Source: Pseudomonas sp. CCC3.1
Lineage (GTDB): Bacteria; Pseudomonadota; Gammaproteobacteria; Pseudomonadales; Pseudomonadaceae
DNA length: 64,000 bases
NCBI RefSeq assembly: GCF_034347405.1
Contig: NZ_CP133778.1
Coordinates: forward strand, 2,604,001 to 2,668,000
Reading direction: 5' to 3'
This document shows positions 1-7,661 of this stretch, piece by piece; within the stretch, counting starts at the first letter, position 1, and each line of letters opens with the position of its first letter. The notes beneath the pieces are model-generated. The model saw only the letters and a program-made list of their open reading frames with translations. It did no database searches and had not been told where the DNA came from. Made by a program: the position numbers and the translations under genes.

Positions 1-74
1 GCATCCTCGATTCAAAGCGAACCTTTAGTAAGCGGTATCACATCAAGCGGATGCCGCTTTTCACCGCTCCCCAC

Positions 75-1598
75 TTATCGTTCTTCGAATGCGCAGCGCA
101 CGGCTTCCACAACACGTTCCGCCCGGTGAGTGTCCTCCAGCTGCGGATACGCTTTCTTCAATTTGCCAGATACCTGCCAGCCGTTTTCCTTGAGAGAGCG
201 AATGATGCGGGTTGCGTCCTGATCCGGCATTTCCATCATCTCTTTGAGTCGCTCTTGAGCGCGCTGGAAAATCACCAGCACGCGAGCCTCATCGGCCATC
301 TCGGTACGGACCGTATGCGCCACGACCTGTGCCGTGTACAGGACGTGTTCGGTCAAATCGGGATAGCGCCATGCAAATTGCGCGTCGTCATAGTCATCGA
401 AGACCAGGTTGCTCGAGGTGCCGTCCTCATAGACGACGAGTTCGCCAAACCGATAGGACGCTGCGTAGCGTTGCATGAATGGCCGCGAAAACACCTCCAG
501 CGTACGATCGTAGCGCGCCCGAAAATCGATCGAACTCGTGATGGTGGCCGACACCGGCAGGATCACGCCATCAGGCACTGCTTTATCGCGGATCAGGGTG
601 TCGTTGATCAGGAAGCGGTGGATCCGACCATTGCCGTCCCGCATGGGGTGGATGTACACAAAGGCGAAGGCGAGTGCCGCTGCCCGGGCCAGCGGCTCGG
701 CGCCCCGCGTGGCCAGCTCGAATGCTTTAAGGCCATCGAGCAGTTGCGCCAGCGCCTCGAATGGCGGCGCAATGTAGTGCACGATGTCCTCGCGCATGGT
801 CGCCTGTCCCACGAATACCGGCGAGCGTCGCAGGCCCAGCCCGACGGCCTCATGACCCAAAATACCGGCTTGCAACGTGTGCAGACTGTCGTTGCTCAAC
901 GGATCCTCGATATGGCCACAGTACTTGGCGATCACCTGGGCAAACCGCTGGATCCTGTCGCCCTTGTCTGACTCCTTCTCGATCAAAAAACTCGCACGTG
1001 ACTCCTTGAGCGTCAGCCAACTGGCTGTGCGCATCAGGATGTCGGCGCCAAAGGTTTGGTTCAGCTCGCGCAGTGCCGCATCCAGGTCAAATTGCAGTGC
1101 TTGCTGTACCGTCTCGGTACGACGAACCAAGGGGCAGAACGCCGACACGCCGGGCAGGTTATCGTTGATGCGCCAGCGGCGTATACGCAGTGGCTCAACG
1201 CGGGTCAGATACTGCTGCGATGAAACGGCATCGACATAGCCGCCATTGGTGACATCTGGCACATCCAGATGCTGTCCGGTCAGCCACTCGTAGAGGAACC
1301 CAGTGCGGCGGGCATATTGGCCAAAGGGCGCTTGCCGGCACCAGGCTTCGATGTGCTCTGGGCCAACAACTGTAAACAGACGGGCGAAAAACTCGAGGTG
1401 AATTTCTTCGTACTTGAGACCAAATCCGAAATGTCCCGCGAAGTCGTCCTCTGGCTGGTAACTGGCGGGATACGTGTTTTCGACATGCCCATTGCTCTCG
1501 CGGCTCTTGCGTGTCGTACCAATCACCGATTCGACGCGCAGGGGTTGTGCAAGCGCGATGCCGTAGCGATCGGCAAGTGCCTTGAAGCCTACTTGCAT
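75..1598 (-). CDS. Fic domain protein (putative AMP/NMP-transferase)
   Basis: The Fic core motif HPMRDGNGRIHR starts near residue 317 of 507; its His is the catalytic base and the D-GNGR segment binds the nucleotide phosphates. Fic enzymes usually transfer AMP from ATP to a hydroxyl of a target protein. Around residues 210-220 the run SFLIEKE resembles the inhibitory (S/T)xxxE(G/N) helix of class II Fic proteins, but with Lys in the last position, so autoinhibition is uncertain. The C-terminal 130 residues are helical and unrecognised. The ATG at 1598 follows an AGGGGAT ribosome site. The gene stands alone, with three copies of an operator-like sequence upstream. The Fic assignment is firm; the target is unknown. 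Confidence 0.92.
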   Translation of the reverse strand: MQVGFKALADRYGIALAQPLRVESVIGTTRKSRESNGHVENTYPASYQPEDDFAGHFGFGLKYEEIHLEFFARLFTVVGPEHIEAWCRQAPFGQYARRTGFLYEWLTGQHLDVPDVTNGGYVDAVSSQQYLTRVEPLRIRRWRINDNLPGVSAFCPLVRRTETVQQALQFDLDAALRELNQTFGADILMRTASWLTLKESRASFLIEKESDKGDRIQRFAQVIAKYCGHIEDPLSNDSLHTLQAGILGHEAVGLGLRRSPVFVGQATMREDIVHYIAPPFEALAQLLDGLKAFELATRGAEPLARAAALAFAFVYIHPMRDGNGRIHRFLINDTLIRDKAVPDGVILPVSATITSSIDFRARYDRTLEVFSRPFMQRYAASYRFGELVVYEDGTSSNLVFDDYDDAQFAWRYPDLTEHVLYTAQVVAHTVRTEMADEARVLVIFQRAQERLKEMMEMPDQDATRIIRSLKENGWQVSGKLKKAYPQLEDTHRAERVVEAVRCAFEER

Positions 1599-1620
1599 GG
1601 TCGAATCCCCTAACGAGAGC

Positions 1621-1739
1621 TTAAAAATGATAACGAGAAGGGGATGGTACGTGAAAAAAGTAAACCGGTGAGTGCGAAAACGCTAATGCTCACTTAAATT
1701 TGATAACGAACGAGGTGTTCTTGTTGAAAATGATAAAAG
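1621..1739 (-). promoter_or_regulatory. Three operator-like repeats upstream of the Fic gene
   Basis: Three directly repeated sequences, written on the plus strand, lie at 1621-1636 (TTAAAAATGATAACGA), 1694-1709 (TTAAATTTGATAACGA) and 1724-1739 (TTGAAAATGATAAAAG). The consensus is TTRAAWWTGATAACGA. The first copy lies 23 bp upstream of the Fic start codon, where a repressor would block transcription or initiation. No obvious cognate regulator gene is adjacent, so autoregulation by the Fic protein or regulation by a distant gene are both open. The role is inferred from repetition and position only. Confidence 0.5.
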
Positions 1740-1740
1740 T

Positions 1741-1800
1741 GTTAGTGGCAGATGTGCCCCCAAATATGCCCCCAGAGTGAGTGGGTTTCAGCAGGATTCG
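1741..1800 (-). other. Possible integrase-proximal relic
   Basis: Read on the minus strand, the stretch contains GGGGGCATATTTGGGGGCAC. From memory, this double GGGGGCAT/CAC pattern is common next to integrase genes and attachment sites of Pseudomonas tyrosine-recombinase islands. No integrase gene is present here. The stretch may be the scar of an old island end, which would fit the isolated Fic gene beside it. This is pattern recognition without a second att copy in view. Confidence 0.25.
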
Positions 1801-1876
1801 ACGGATGGCAGCGGATCAAAAAGGACCTTGAAAACCGTCTGAAACAGGCATTCCAGAGCGGTTCAAGACGCTTCTG

Positions 1877-2791
1877 TCAAAGACTGTCCGGATCCCCAAA
1901 AAACATCTGAATCCGCGACCGCAACCAGCGCTCACCCGGATCGTTGTCCTGAGCTCCGCGCCAGGCCATGTGCAGCTCAAAGGCCTGGGTGTCCAGTGGA
2001 GGGTCTTCTGCGCGTACGCCGCCTGCGGCCGTCAGCGCTTCGGCGGTGTAGTCAGGGACGGTGGCAATAATGTCGGTGCCGGCCAGCAAGGTGCTAAGGC
2101 CGTTGAACTGTGGAACGGCCAGCACGACGTGACGTTTGCGGCCCATTTTTTCCAGTTCGGTGTCGATAAAGCCGCTTAAGTCACCGGCGAATGAGACCAA
2201 GGCATGCGGGCGCTCGCAGAAGTCATCCAGGCTCAGTGCGCCAGGCATGGTGTCAGCCCGCAATAGCTTGGATTTACTGCGTCGCAGCACTTTGCGCTTG
2301 GCATTGGCGGGCAGGTCGTTGGTGTAGCTGACGCCCACCGATATTTCGCCCGACGCCAACAGCGGTGGCATCAGGATGTAGTTGACCCGTCGAACCACTA
2401 AAACGATGCCGGGCGCTTCTGCGCGCAAGCGTTTGAGCAGCAGGGGCAGCAGCGCAAACTCAACGTCATCAGATAAGCCAATGCGAAACACTGACGTACT
2501 GGTGGCGGGGTTGAACTCTGATGCACGGCTGACGGCGGTGGAGATGGAGTCCAGCGCCGGTGACAGCAAGGCGAAGATCTCAATCGCCCGCGCTGTCGGC
2601 TCCATGCTGCGCCCTGTGCGGACGAACAAAGGGTCATCGAACAGATTGCGCAGACGTGACAACGCAGCGCTGATCGCCGGCTGCCCCAGAAAAAGTTTTT
2701 CGGCTGCACGGGTCACGCTGCGTTCATGCATCAAGGTTTCGAAGACGATCAGCAAGTTCAGATCGACGCGACGTAAGTCGTTACGGTTCAT
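1877..2791 (-). CDS. LysR-family transcriptional regulator
   Basis: This 304-residue protein has a typical LysR N-terminal winged HTH (residues about 8-66; VTRAAEKLFLGQPAISAALS followed by LRNLFDDPLFVRTGR). A substrate-binding domain of normal length follows, with the PBP2 fold expected from about residue 95. It is transcribed away from the MDR oxidoreductase at 3080, with a 288-bp divergent gap, the usual arrangement when a LysR protein controls its neighbour. That regulatory link is inferred from layout; the effector is unknown. The start ATG gives the standard MNRNDLRRVDLNLL opening of this subfamily. Confidence 0.93.
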   Translation of the reverse strand: MNRNDLRRVDLNLLIVFETLMHERSVTRAAEKLFLGQPAISAALSRLRNLFDDPLFVRTGRSMEPTARAIEIFALLSPALDSISTAVSRASEFNPATSTSVFRIGLSDDVEFALLPLLLKRLRAEAPGIVLVVRRVNYILMPPLLASGEISVGVSYTNDLPANAKRKVLRRSKSKLLRADTMPGALSLDDFCERPHALVSFAGDLSGFIDTELEKMGRKRHVVLAVPQFNGLSTLLAGTDIIATVPDYTAEALTAAGGVRAEDPPLDTQAFELHMAWRGAQDNDPGERWLRSRIQMFFGDPDSL

Positions 2792-3079
2792 CTGGCGGTT
2801 TCACTGGAGGGTCAACGGGGAGTCAGGTAAGGGATCTTACTGGCAAAGATGATAAATCGTCACTCGGTAGATTGGCTTTCTTGGTTTGCTGCTGACGATG
2901 TCGCCTCGTAAAAAAGCGGACTTCCTCTTTTTTACAGGTACACGTAGCACCTTTTCATGGCGAGAAAATGTCTGCGGATCAATGACAGGCATGTCGACTA
3001 TTAATGCTGTCTGTTAGTCTTGCGCACAAAGCCCGGATAAAGTCCCGTGGTATTAGCGATTAACAAGGCGAGGTTTGCG

Positions 3080-4102
3080 ATGTCGCGCACGATCCGTTTT
3101 CACAAGTTTGGCCCAGCTGAGGTGCTCACGCTTGAAGAGCAGCACGTCTCTGCGCCTGCGCCTGGCGAAGTTCAGGTGCGTGTCGAGGCGATCGGCATAA
3201 GCTGGTATGACGTGCTCTGGCGGCAGAATCTGGCTCCTAGCCCGGCCCGTTTGCCAGCGGGTATCGGCCATGAAATGGCGGGTGTTGTCACCGCTGTCGG
3301 TGCGGGGGTTGATGATTTGTCGGTAGGCGACAAAGTGGCCAGCTTTCCGGCTCAAAGTGCCAACGACTACCCTGTGTATGGCGAGCTGATTGTGATGCCG
3401 CGCTCAGCCCTTACGCGCTATCCGGACATTTTGACCCCGGTTCAGGCCAGCACTCATTACACGCCAGTGCTGATCGCGTATTTCGCGTACAAAGATCTGG
3501 CGAAGGTCGAGCCTGGGCAAACGGTGCTTATTACCGATGCCAGCCACTGTGCCGGCCCCTCGTTTGTGCAGTTGGGCAAGGCCTTGGGCGTCAAGGTGAT
3601 TGCGGCAACTAAAGAAAGCGAAGAGCGTGATTGCCTGTTGAACCTGGGTGCCGACCACGTGATCGTGACCGAAGAGCAAGACTTGGAGAGGCAAATTAAC
3701 AAGATCACCGATAGCAGAGGTGTGGACGCGGTTTTTGACGGTCTTGGGGGCCCCCAAATGTCGGTGCTGGGTGATGTACTGGCACCTCGCGGCAGCCTGG
3801 TTTTGTATGGCCTGCAAGGTGGCAATCAAACCCAACTGCCCGCCCTGAAATGCTTTCAGAAAAATATTCAGTTTTATGTTCACTGCATTGGCAACTTCAC
3901 CGGCAAGCCGGAGTTGGGTATTGCTCAGGACGAAGTGGCTATACAACGGGCCTTGTGTGAGATCAATCAGTTGACTGCCGACCGTCTGTTGCTGCCCCTG
4001 GAGGTAAAAGTCTTCCCGTTTGAAAACTTCGTTGAAGCCCATCGCTTTATGGACGCCTGTCCATGCCGAGGCCGAGTCGCGTTGCAATTGACCACGGCTT
4101 GA
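3080..4102 (+). CDS. MDR-family NAD(P)-dependent alcohol dehydrogenase / quinone oxidoreductase-like
   Basis: Medium-chain dehydrogenase/reductase of about 340 residues. An N-terminal GroES-like fold carries GIGHEMAGVVTAVGAG, and a Rossmann domain follows with a nucleotide-binding stretch near LGKALGVKVIAATKE and GGPQMSVLGDVL. The structural-zinc cysteine cluster and the usual GxCxTD catalytic-zinc motif are missing, so it is closer to the zinc-independent quinone reductase branch even if database names call it zinc-dependent. The ATG at 3080 is preferred to the upstream GTG at 3047, because AAGGCGAGG lies just before it and homologues begin near MSRTIRFHKFG. It is divergent from the LysR gene, its likely regulator. 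The substrate is unknown. Confidence 0.85.
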   Translation: MSRTIRFHKFGPAEVLTLEEQHVSAPAPGEVQVRVEAIGISWYDVLWRQNLAPSPARLPAGIGHEMAGVVTAVGAGVDDLSVGDKVASFPAQSANDYPVYGELIVMPRSALTRYPDILTPVQASTHYTPVLIAYFAYKDLAKVEPGQTVLITDASHCAGPSFVQLGKALGVKVIAATKESEERDCLLNLGADHVIVTEEQDLERQINKITDSRGVDAVFDGLGGPQMSVLGDVLAPRGSLVLYGLQGGNQTQLPALKCFQKNIQFYVHCIGNFTGKPELGIAQDEVAIQRALCEINQLTADRLLLPLEVKVFPFENFVEAHRFMDACPCRGRVALQLTTA

Positions 4103-4430
4103 GGGCTGACGCAGCCTGCAAGACTCAACACACTAAGAATGATGATGCCGCCCTTGAACGACTGGTTCAGGGGCGTATTTGTATGGGCAGCATTAAACGT
4201 ATTTATTCGATTGCGTTTATTCGAGTGCGGCAGATGCATGTTTGATCTCCCTGGCAGATTTGTTTGGATGTTCATTGATTACATAAATATCCAATTGAGT
4301 GTGCCTTTTGTGTAGGTCTATTCCTGTGCGTATGTAATCCTCGTCTGTTATGGGCTGTGCCGATGAGGTAAGTGTGGGCGTGCCCCGAAGGGCTGCTGAT
4401 AATACAGCGCTCTAATTGGAGGGATAGCCC
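4103..4430. other. Intergenic stretch with the promoter region of the next gene
   Basis: I see no credible gene in these 328 bases. They are AT-richer than the flanks, and a strong ribosome site GGAGGGAT (4418-4425) lies just before the ATG at 4431. The promoter for that gene is presumably here, but no clear -35/-10 pair can be named. Confidence 0.5.
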
Positions 4431-5870
4431 ATGAATAATTATCATGAACAAGCCATGCGTTTTGTTTATCAGCAAGTTCTGCACCGGCTATTGGGTTTCT
4501 TTAGTCGCTCTGAGCGTGTTGCCTTGCAGTTACTTATACAACGCTTGTTAGTTGCAGCGGGGGGCGTTGAGCGTATTGGAAATTATCGGGTCATGGTGGT
4601 GCATGAAGGCGGCAAAGAATGCGCCTACACGTTGGCTTTTTTGCGGGCTGCTCAACTCAGTATTGCGGGCCGAACGCCTGAGACATTTGTGTTGCGTATT
4701 GCCGTATTGCGCCAACCCCGAGTGACCGCCAAGGTTTTGGAGCGGATACACACCCAATGCAGTGAGTTGTTTATGTATGACGACCCGCGCGTAGAGTTAG
4801 TGCTCGTGGATGAGACTCAGGTAAACCGTTTGGATAAACACAGGCCGACGGCCTTTGAGCACCTCCAGCCGGTGATAGACCGAACGCAAGTGCTGATGTC
4901 AGGGCACCTCACTCAGGGCGATGTCCGCGCGACGTTCTTTTACACGGATTTTTTGTCACGCGCCAAGCTCTATCACCGTGCCTGCGAATGGGGTGGGGAG
5001 GTCGATGCTTTAATCGACCGACGGCCGCCCAAGCACTTGAGCGAATACATGGCGTGGGTACAACGGGTCGCAAAACAGCAGGGGCATGAACTGAATGGTC
5101 AGCACTTTCAAGGCTTTGAGGGGGCCGTGAAGTTATGTTCAAAACTGGACGACGACTATAAACATTTATTGTGCTTGTCTGCACCGATAAGGTCCGACGC
5201 AGTAGAAGCTGTTAATAAAGTGAATGTAATCAATGTGTTTGATTGTCTCTCCTACGAGATAGATATTTTTCATTCTAAGGTGCTGATATTTTTTGAGGGC
5301 GCATGGAATATAAAGGTACTGGATATTGATGAGCCGCAAGCCGCAGTTGTGTTATTGGCGGCGCACTTGCAAGGCTTGCGCGGCATCTATCAGGAGGGTC
5401 TTGAATACCGTGTGGGGGTGGAAGCTTACTTGCGCTACATCGCCATTGAAAATAAAACTAGCGCGTGCTTTAAAGGTCAGCTGATACAACACTTGGGGGG
5501 GACCTTTAATACGGCTAAGCGCATAGATAAATTGCGCAAGACTGTTACGCAATACCTGGGGGAGTTACACGGTGTCAGCGACGAGCAGTTGGGGTGTTTC
5601 ATGTACTCTCCTTTTGTCGAGCAAGCGCATGGCCTCGAGGCTTTTCTAGAGCACCGCTACCCCGAAAAACTGCAATCACTCGATGAGCTTCGACGGATCC
5701 TGATGAGCTCAAGCGGCGTATCAACCCCTGACGCCCTGTGGCTTGAATCGGTGAGCGGCTTGCCTTTGTCATCGCTTCGCGTGTTGTTCAATATGCAAAA
5801 GACAAATTTCACGTCCGGCAACTCCCTGATTGCCGCGCTGTGGGTACATGATCCGAACAATCAAACCTGA
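4431..5870 (+). CDS. Unrecognised protein, 479 residues
   Basis: I do not recognise a family. The protein is soluble, without a signal peptide or membrane segment. An N-terminal Rossmann-like alternation (YRVMVVHEGGKE, then VLRIAVLRQPRV and VELVLVDETQVNR) precedes a mainly helical C-terminal half. The ATG follows a strong GGAGGGAT site. Base composition is lower in GC than its neighbours, with more TTA/TTG/GTT codons, which hints at a separate origin. A GC-rich inverted repeat at about 5882-5915 after the stop could be a weak terminator; it lacks a T-run. The fan1/helicase pair begins 141 bp downstream, and nothing here links the two. Confidence 0.75.
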   Translation: MNNYHEQAMRFVYQQVLHRLLGFFSRSERVALQLLIQRLLVAAGGVERIGNYRVMVVHEGGKECAYTLAFLRAAQLSIAGRTPETFVLRIAVLRQPRVTAKVLERIHTQCSELFMYDDPRVELVLVDETQVNRLDKHRPTAFEHLQPVIDRTQVLMSGHLTQGDVRATFFYTDFLSRAKLYHRACEWGGEVDALIDRRPPKHLSEYMAWVQRVAKQQGHELNGQHFQGFEGAVKLCSKLDDDYKHLLCLSAPIRSDAVEAVNKVNVINVFDCLSYEIDIFHSKVLIFFEGAWNIKVLDIDEPQAAVVLLAAHLQGLRGIYQEGLEYRVGVEAYLRYIAIENKTSACFKGQLIQHLGGTFNTAKRIDKLRKTVTQYLGELHGVSDEQLGCFMYSPFVEQAHGLEAFLEHRYPEKLQSLDELRRILMSSSGVSTPDALWLESVSGLPLSSLRVLFNMQKTNFTSGNSLIAALWVHDPNNQT

Positions 5871-6011
5871 ATGGCTCTATCCACTGCCCGCCAGCTCGGC
5901 TGACGGGCACAGTGAAAGGAGGCCGCTCATCCAATAGGATTTGCCACAGCGCTGGGCTAACTGCTATCTGTATGCATAACCAGTAACCAAAACCAGTGGT
6001 TTGTTCTGCCT

Positions 6012-7661
6012 GTGATTTCCGATCCCCTCGAAGACCCGCTTTATTACCTTAAAAACTTTCAGCACGTGCTCGATTGGGTTGCCGGACGGTACGTGGACGT
6101 TTTGAATGCCGACGAGCAACAGTTCATTGCCGGTTTCGCACAGTTGCCGGGCGCTTCACAAGCCTTGTGGGTCCGGATGGCAATGCGCAAAGGCACGCAC
6201 TTTCGGGCCAGTAAGCTGAACTACCCTGAGATCGGCGATACGCGTTGCGCTGCGAAAGCCCTTATAGCGCATGGTTGGGTGAATGATCACGCAGCGTTGG
6301 CCTTGGCCGAGGTGTTTGATGTGTTGACCAAGCCCGAAATTCTTGTCCGTTTTGGTCCACACCTCGCTAAACCCAAAGGTAAAAAGAGCGAATGGCTAGA
6401 GGAATTGGCCGTCGACTTCACTCAGCCGCTGAGCCTGGCTGAATGGCACCCGGCGTTGGATGAGCACCTTTACACCCTCAACCATCGTGCGTTGTGTGAT
6501 CGCTTGCGATTGATGTTTTTTGGCAACCTGAGCCAAGGCTGGTCAGACCTGGTATTGGCCGATCTGGGGTTGTTTAACTATGAGAAGGTCGATTTCAGCC
6601 CCGAATCCCGTGCCTTGCGCTCGCGGGCCGATATTGACGGCTACTTGCACCTTTATGCCTGCCGCGAACAGTTTGAAGCGGGGGGTGATGCTAACGAGGT
6701 GTTGGCGCACGTTCTGGACTACCACACCGACAATCGCTGGCTGCAACGGCGTCGTGCACGCTTGTTGTTCCAGTTGGGGCAGTACCACGAGCGGGCAGGG
6801 GCGTTGGTTCTGGCGTTGCAGGTTTACCAACACAGTGACTACTCAGAAGCGCGGCTACGCAAAGTTCGGGTGCTTGAACTGCTGGGTGAGTACGCGCAGG
6901 CCATGGCCCTGACGGAACCCACTGAAGACGCGCCTTTCAGCGATGCCGAAGAGCAGCAACTGCTGCGTATGCTCCCTCGGCTGCGGCGCAAGCTGGGGCT
7001 GGCAGCACGTGCGCGTCCCAAGGCCATGCCGATCGAGCGTTTGGACCTGAGCCTTGAGCACAATGAAGCGCTGTCAGTTGAGTTCAAAGTGGTGAGCCAT
7101 CTGCAAGCTCCCGAGGCGCCGGTGTATTACGTAGAAAACACCCTGATAAACGGTTTATTCGGCCTGCTGTGCTGGCCCGCCATTTTCGCGCCTTTACCGG
7201 GCGCTTTTTTCCACCCTTATCAAAGCGGCCCGGCCGACTTGCTGGAGCACGATTTCTACCCAAGGCGGGCGGCTTTGTTCGACGCCTGTCTGGCGCAGTT
7301 GGATAGCGGCGATTACCTGGACACCATCCGCGCCACTTATGCCGCCAAATTTGGTGTGCAATCGCCTTTTGTGGCCTGGGATTACGTGAGCGAGCGCCTG
7401 CTTGAAGACGCCTTGTTGTGCCTGCCGCCGGAACACCTGAAAGTCTGGTTCCAACGTTTGCTGCAGGACATTAAAACCAACCGCGCAGGTATGCCCGACC
7501 TGATTCAGTTTTGGCCCGCGCAAAAAACCTACCGCATGATTGAAGTCAAAGGACCTGGTGACCGCCTGCAAGACAACCAACTGCGCTGGCTGGCGCTGTG
7601 CGAGCAGCACCAAATGCCGGTGACCGTGTGTTATGTGCAATGGCAGGAACCTGGCGCTTGA
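6012..7661 (+). CDS. fan1: FAN1-type VRR-NUC nuclease
   Basis: This is a 549-residue protein, close to the length of bacterial FAN1. The C-terminal VRR-NUC domain (about 490-549) shows the PD-(D/E)XK signature: D496 in GMPDLIQF, E511 and K513 in MIEVKGPGD, and Q523 in DNQLRWL. Central residues 220-330 are TPR-like helices (DNRWLQRRRARLLFQLGQYHERAG). FAN1 is a structure-specific 5'-flap endonuclease that acts on interstrand cross-links; the Pseudomonas aeruginosa homologue is structurally characterised. The start is a GTG at 6012, chosen because the opening MISDPLEDPLYYLKNF matches the family N-terminus. It overlaps the helicase gene by 22 bp, so the two are co-transcribed. Confidence 0.92.
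   Translation: MISDPLEDPLYYLKNFQHVLDWVAGRYVDVLNADEQQFIAGFAQLPGASQALWVRMAMRKGTHFRASKLNYPEIGDTRCAAKALIAHGWVNDHAALALAEVFDVLTKPEILVRFGPHLAKPKGKKSEWLEELAVDFTQPLSLAEWHPALDEHLYTLNHRALCDRLRLMFFGNLSQGWSDLVLADLGLFNYEKVDFSPESRALRSRADIDGYLHLYACREQFEAGGDANEVLAHVLDYHTDNRWLQRRRARLLFQLGQYHERAGALVLALQVYQHSDYSEARLRKVRVLELLGEYAQAMALTEPTEDAPFSDAEEQQLLRMLPRLRRKLGLAARARPKAMPIERLDLSLEHNEALSVEFKVVSHLQAPEAPVYYVENTLINGLFGLLCWPAIFAPLPGAFFHPYQSGPADLLEHDFYPRRAALFDACLAQLDSGDYLDTIRATYAAKFGVQSPFVAWDYVSERLLEDALLCLPPEHLKVWFQRLLQDIKTNRAGMPDLIQFWPAQKTYRMIEVKGPGDRLQDNQLRWLALCEQHQMPVTVCYVQWQEPGA

Noticed and set aside
51..971. 306-codon open frame on the plus strand
   Set aside because: Antisense to the Fic gene with its HPxxDGNGRxxR motif; no recognised domain.
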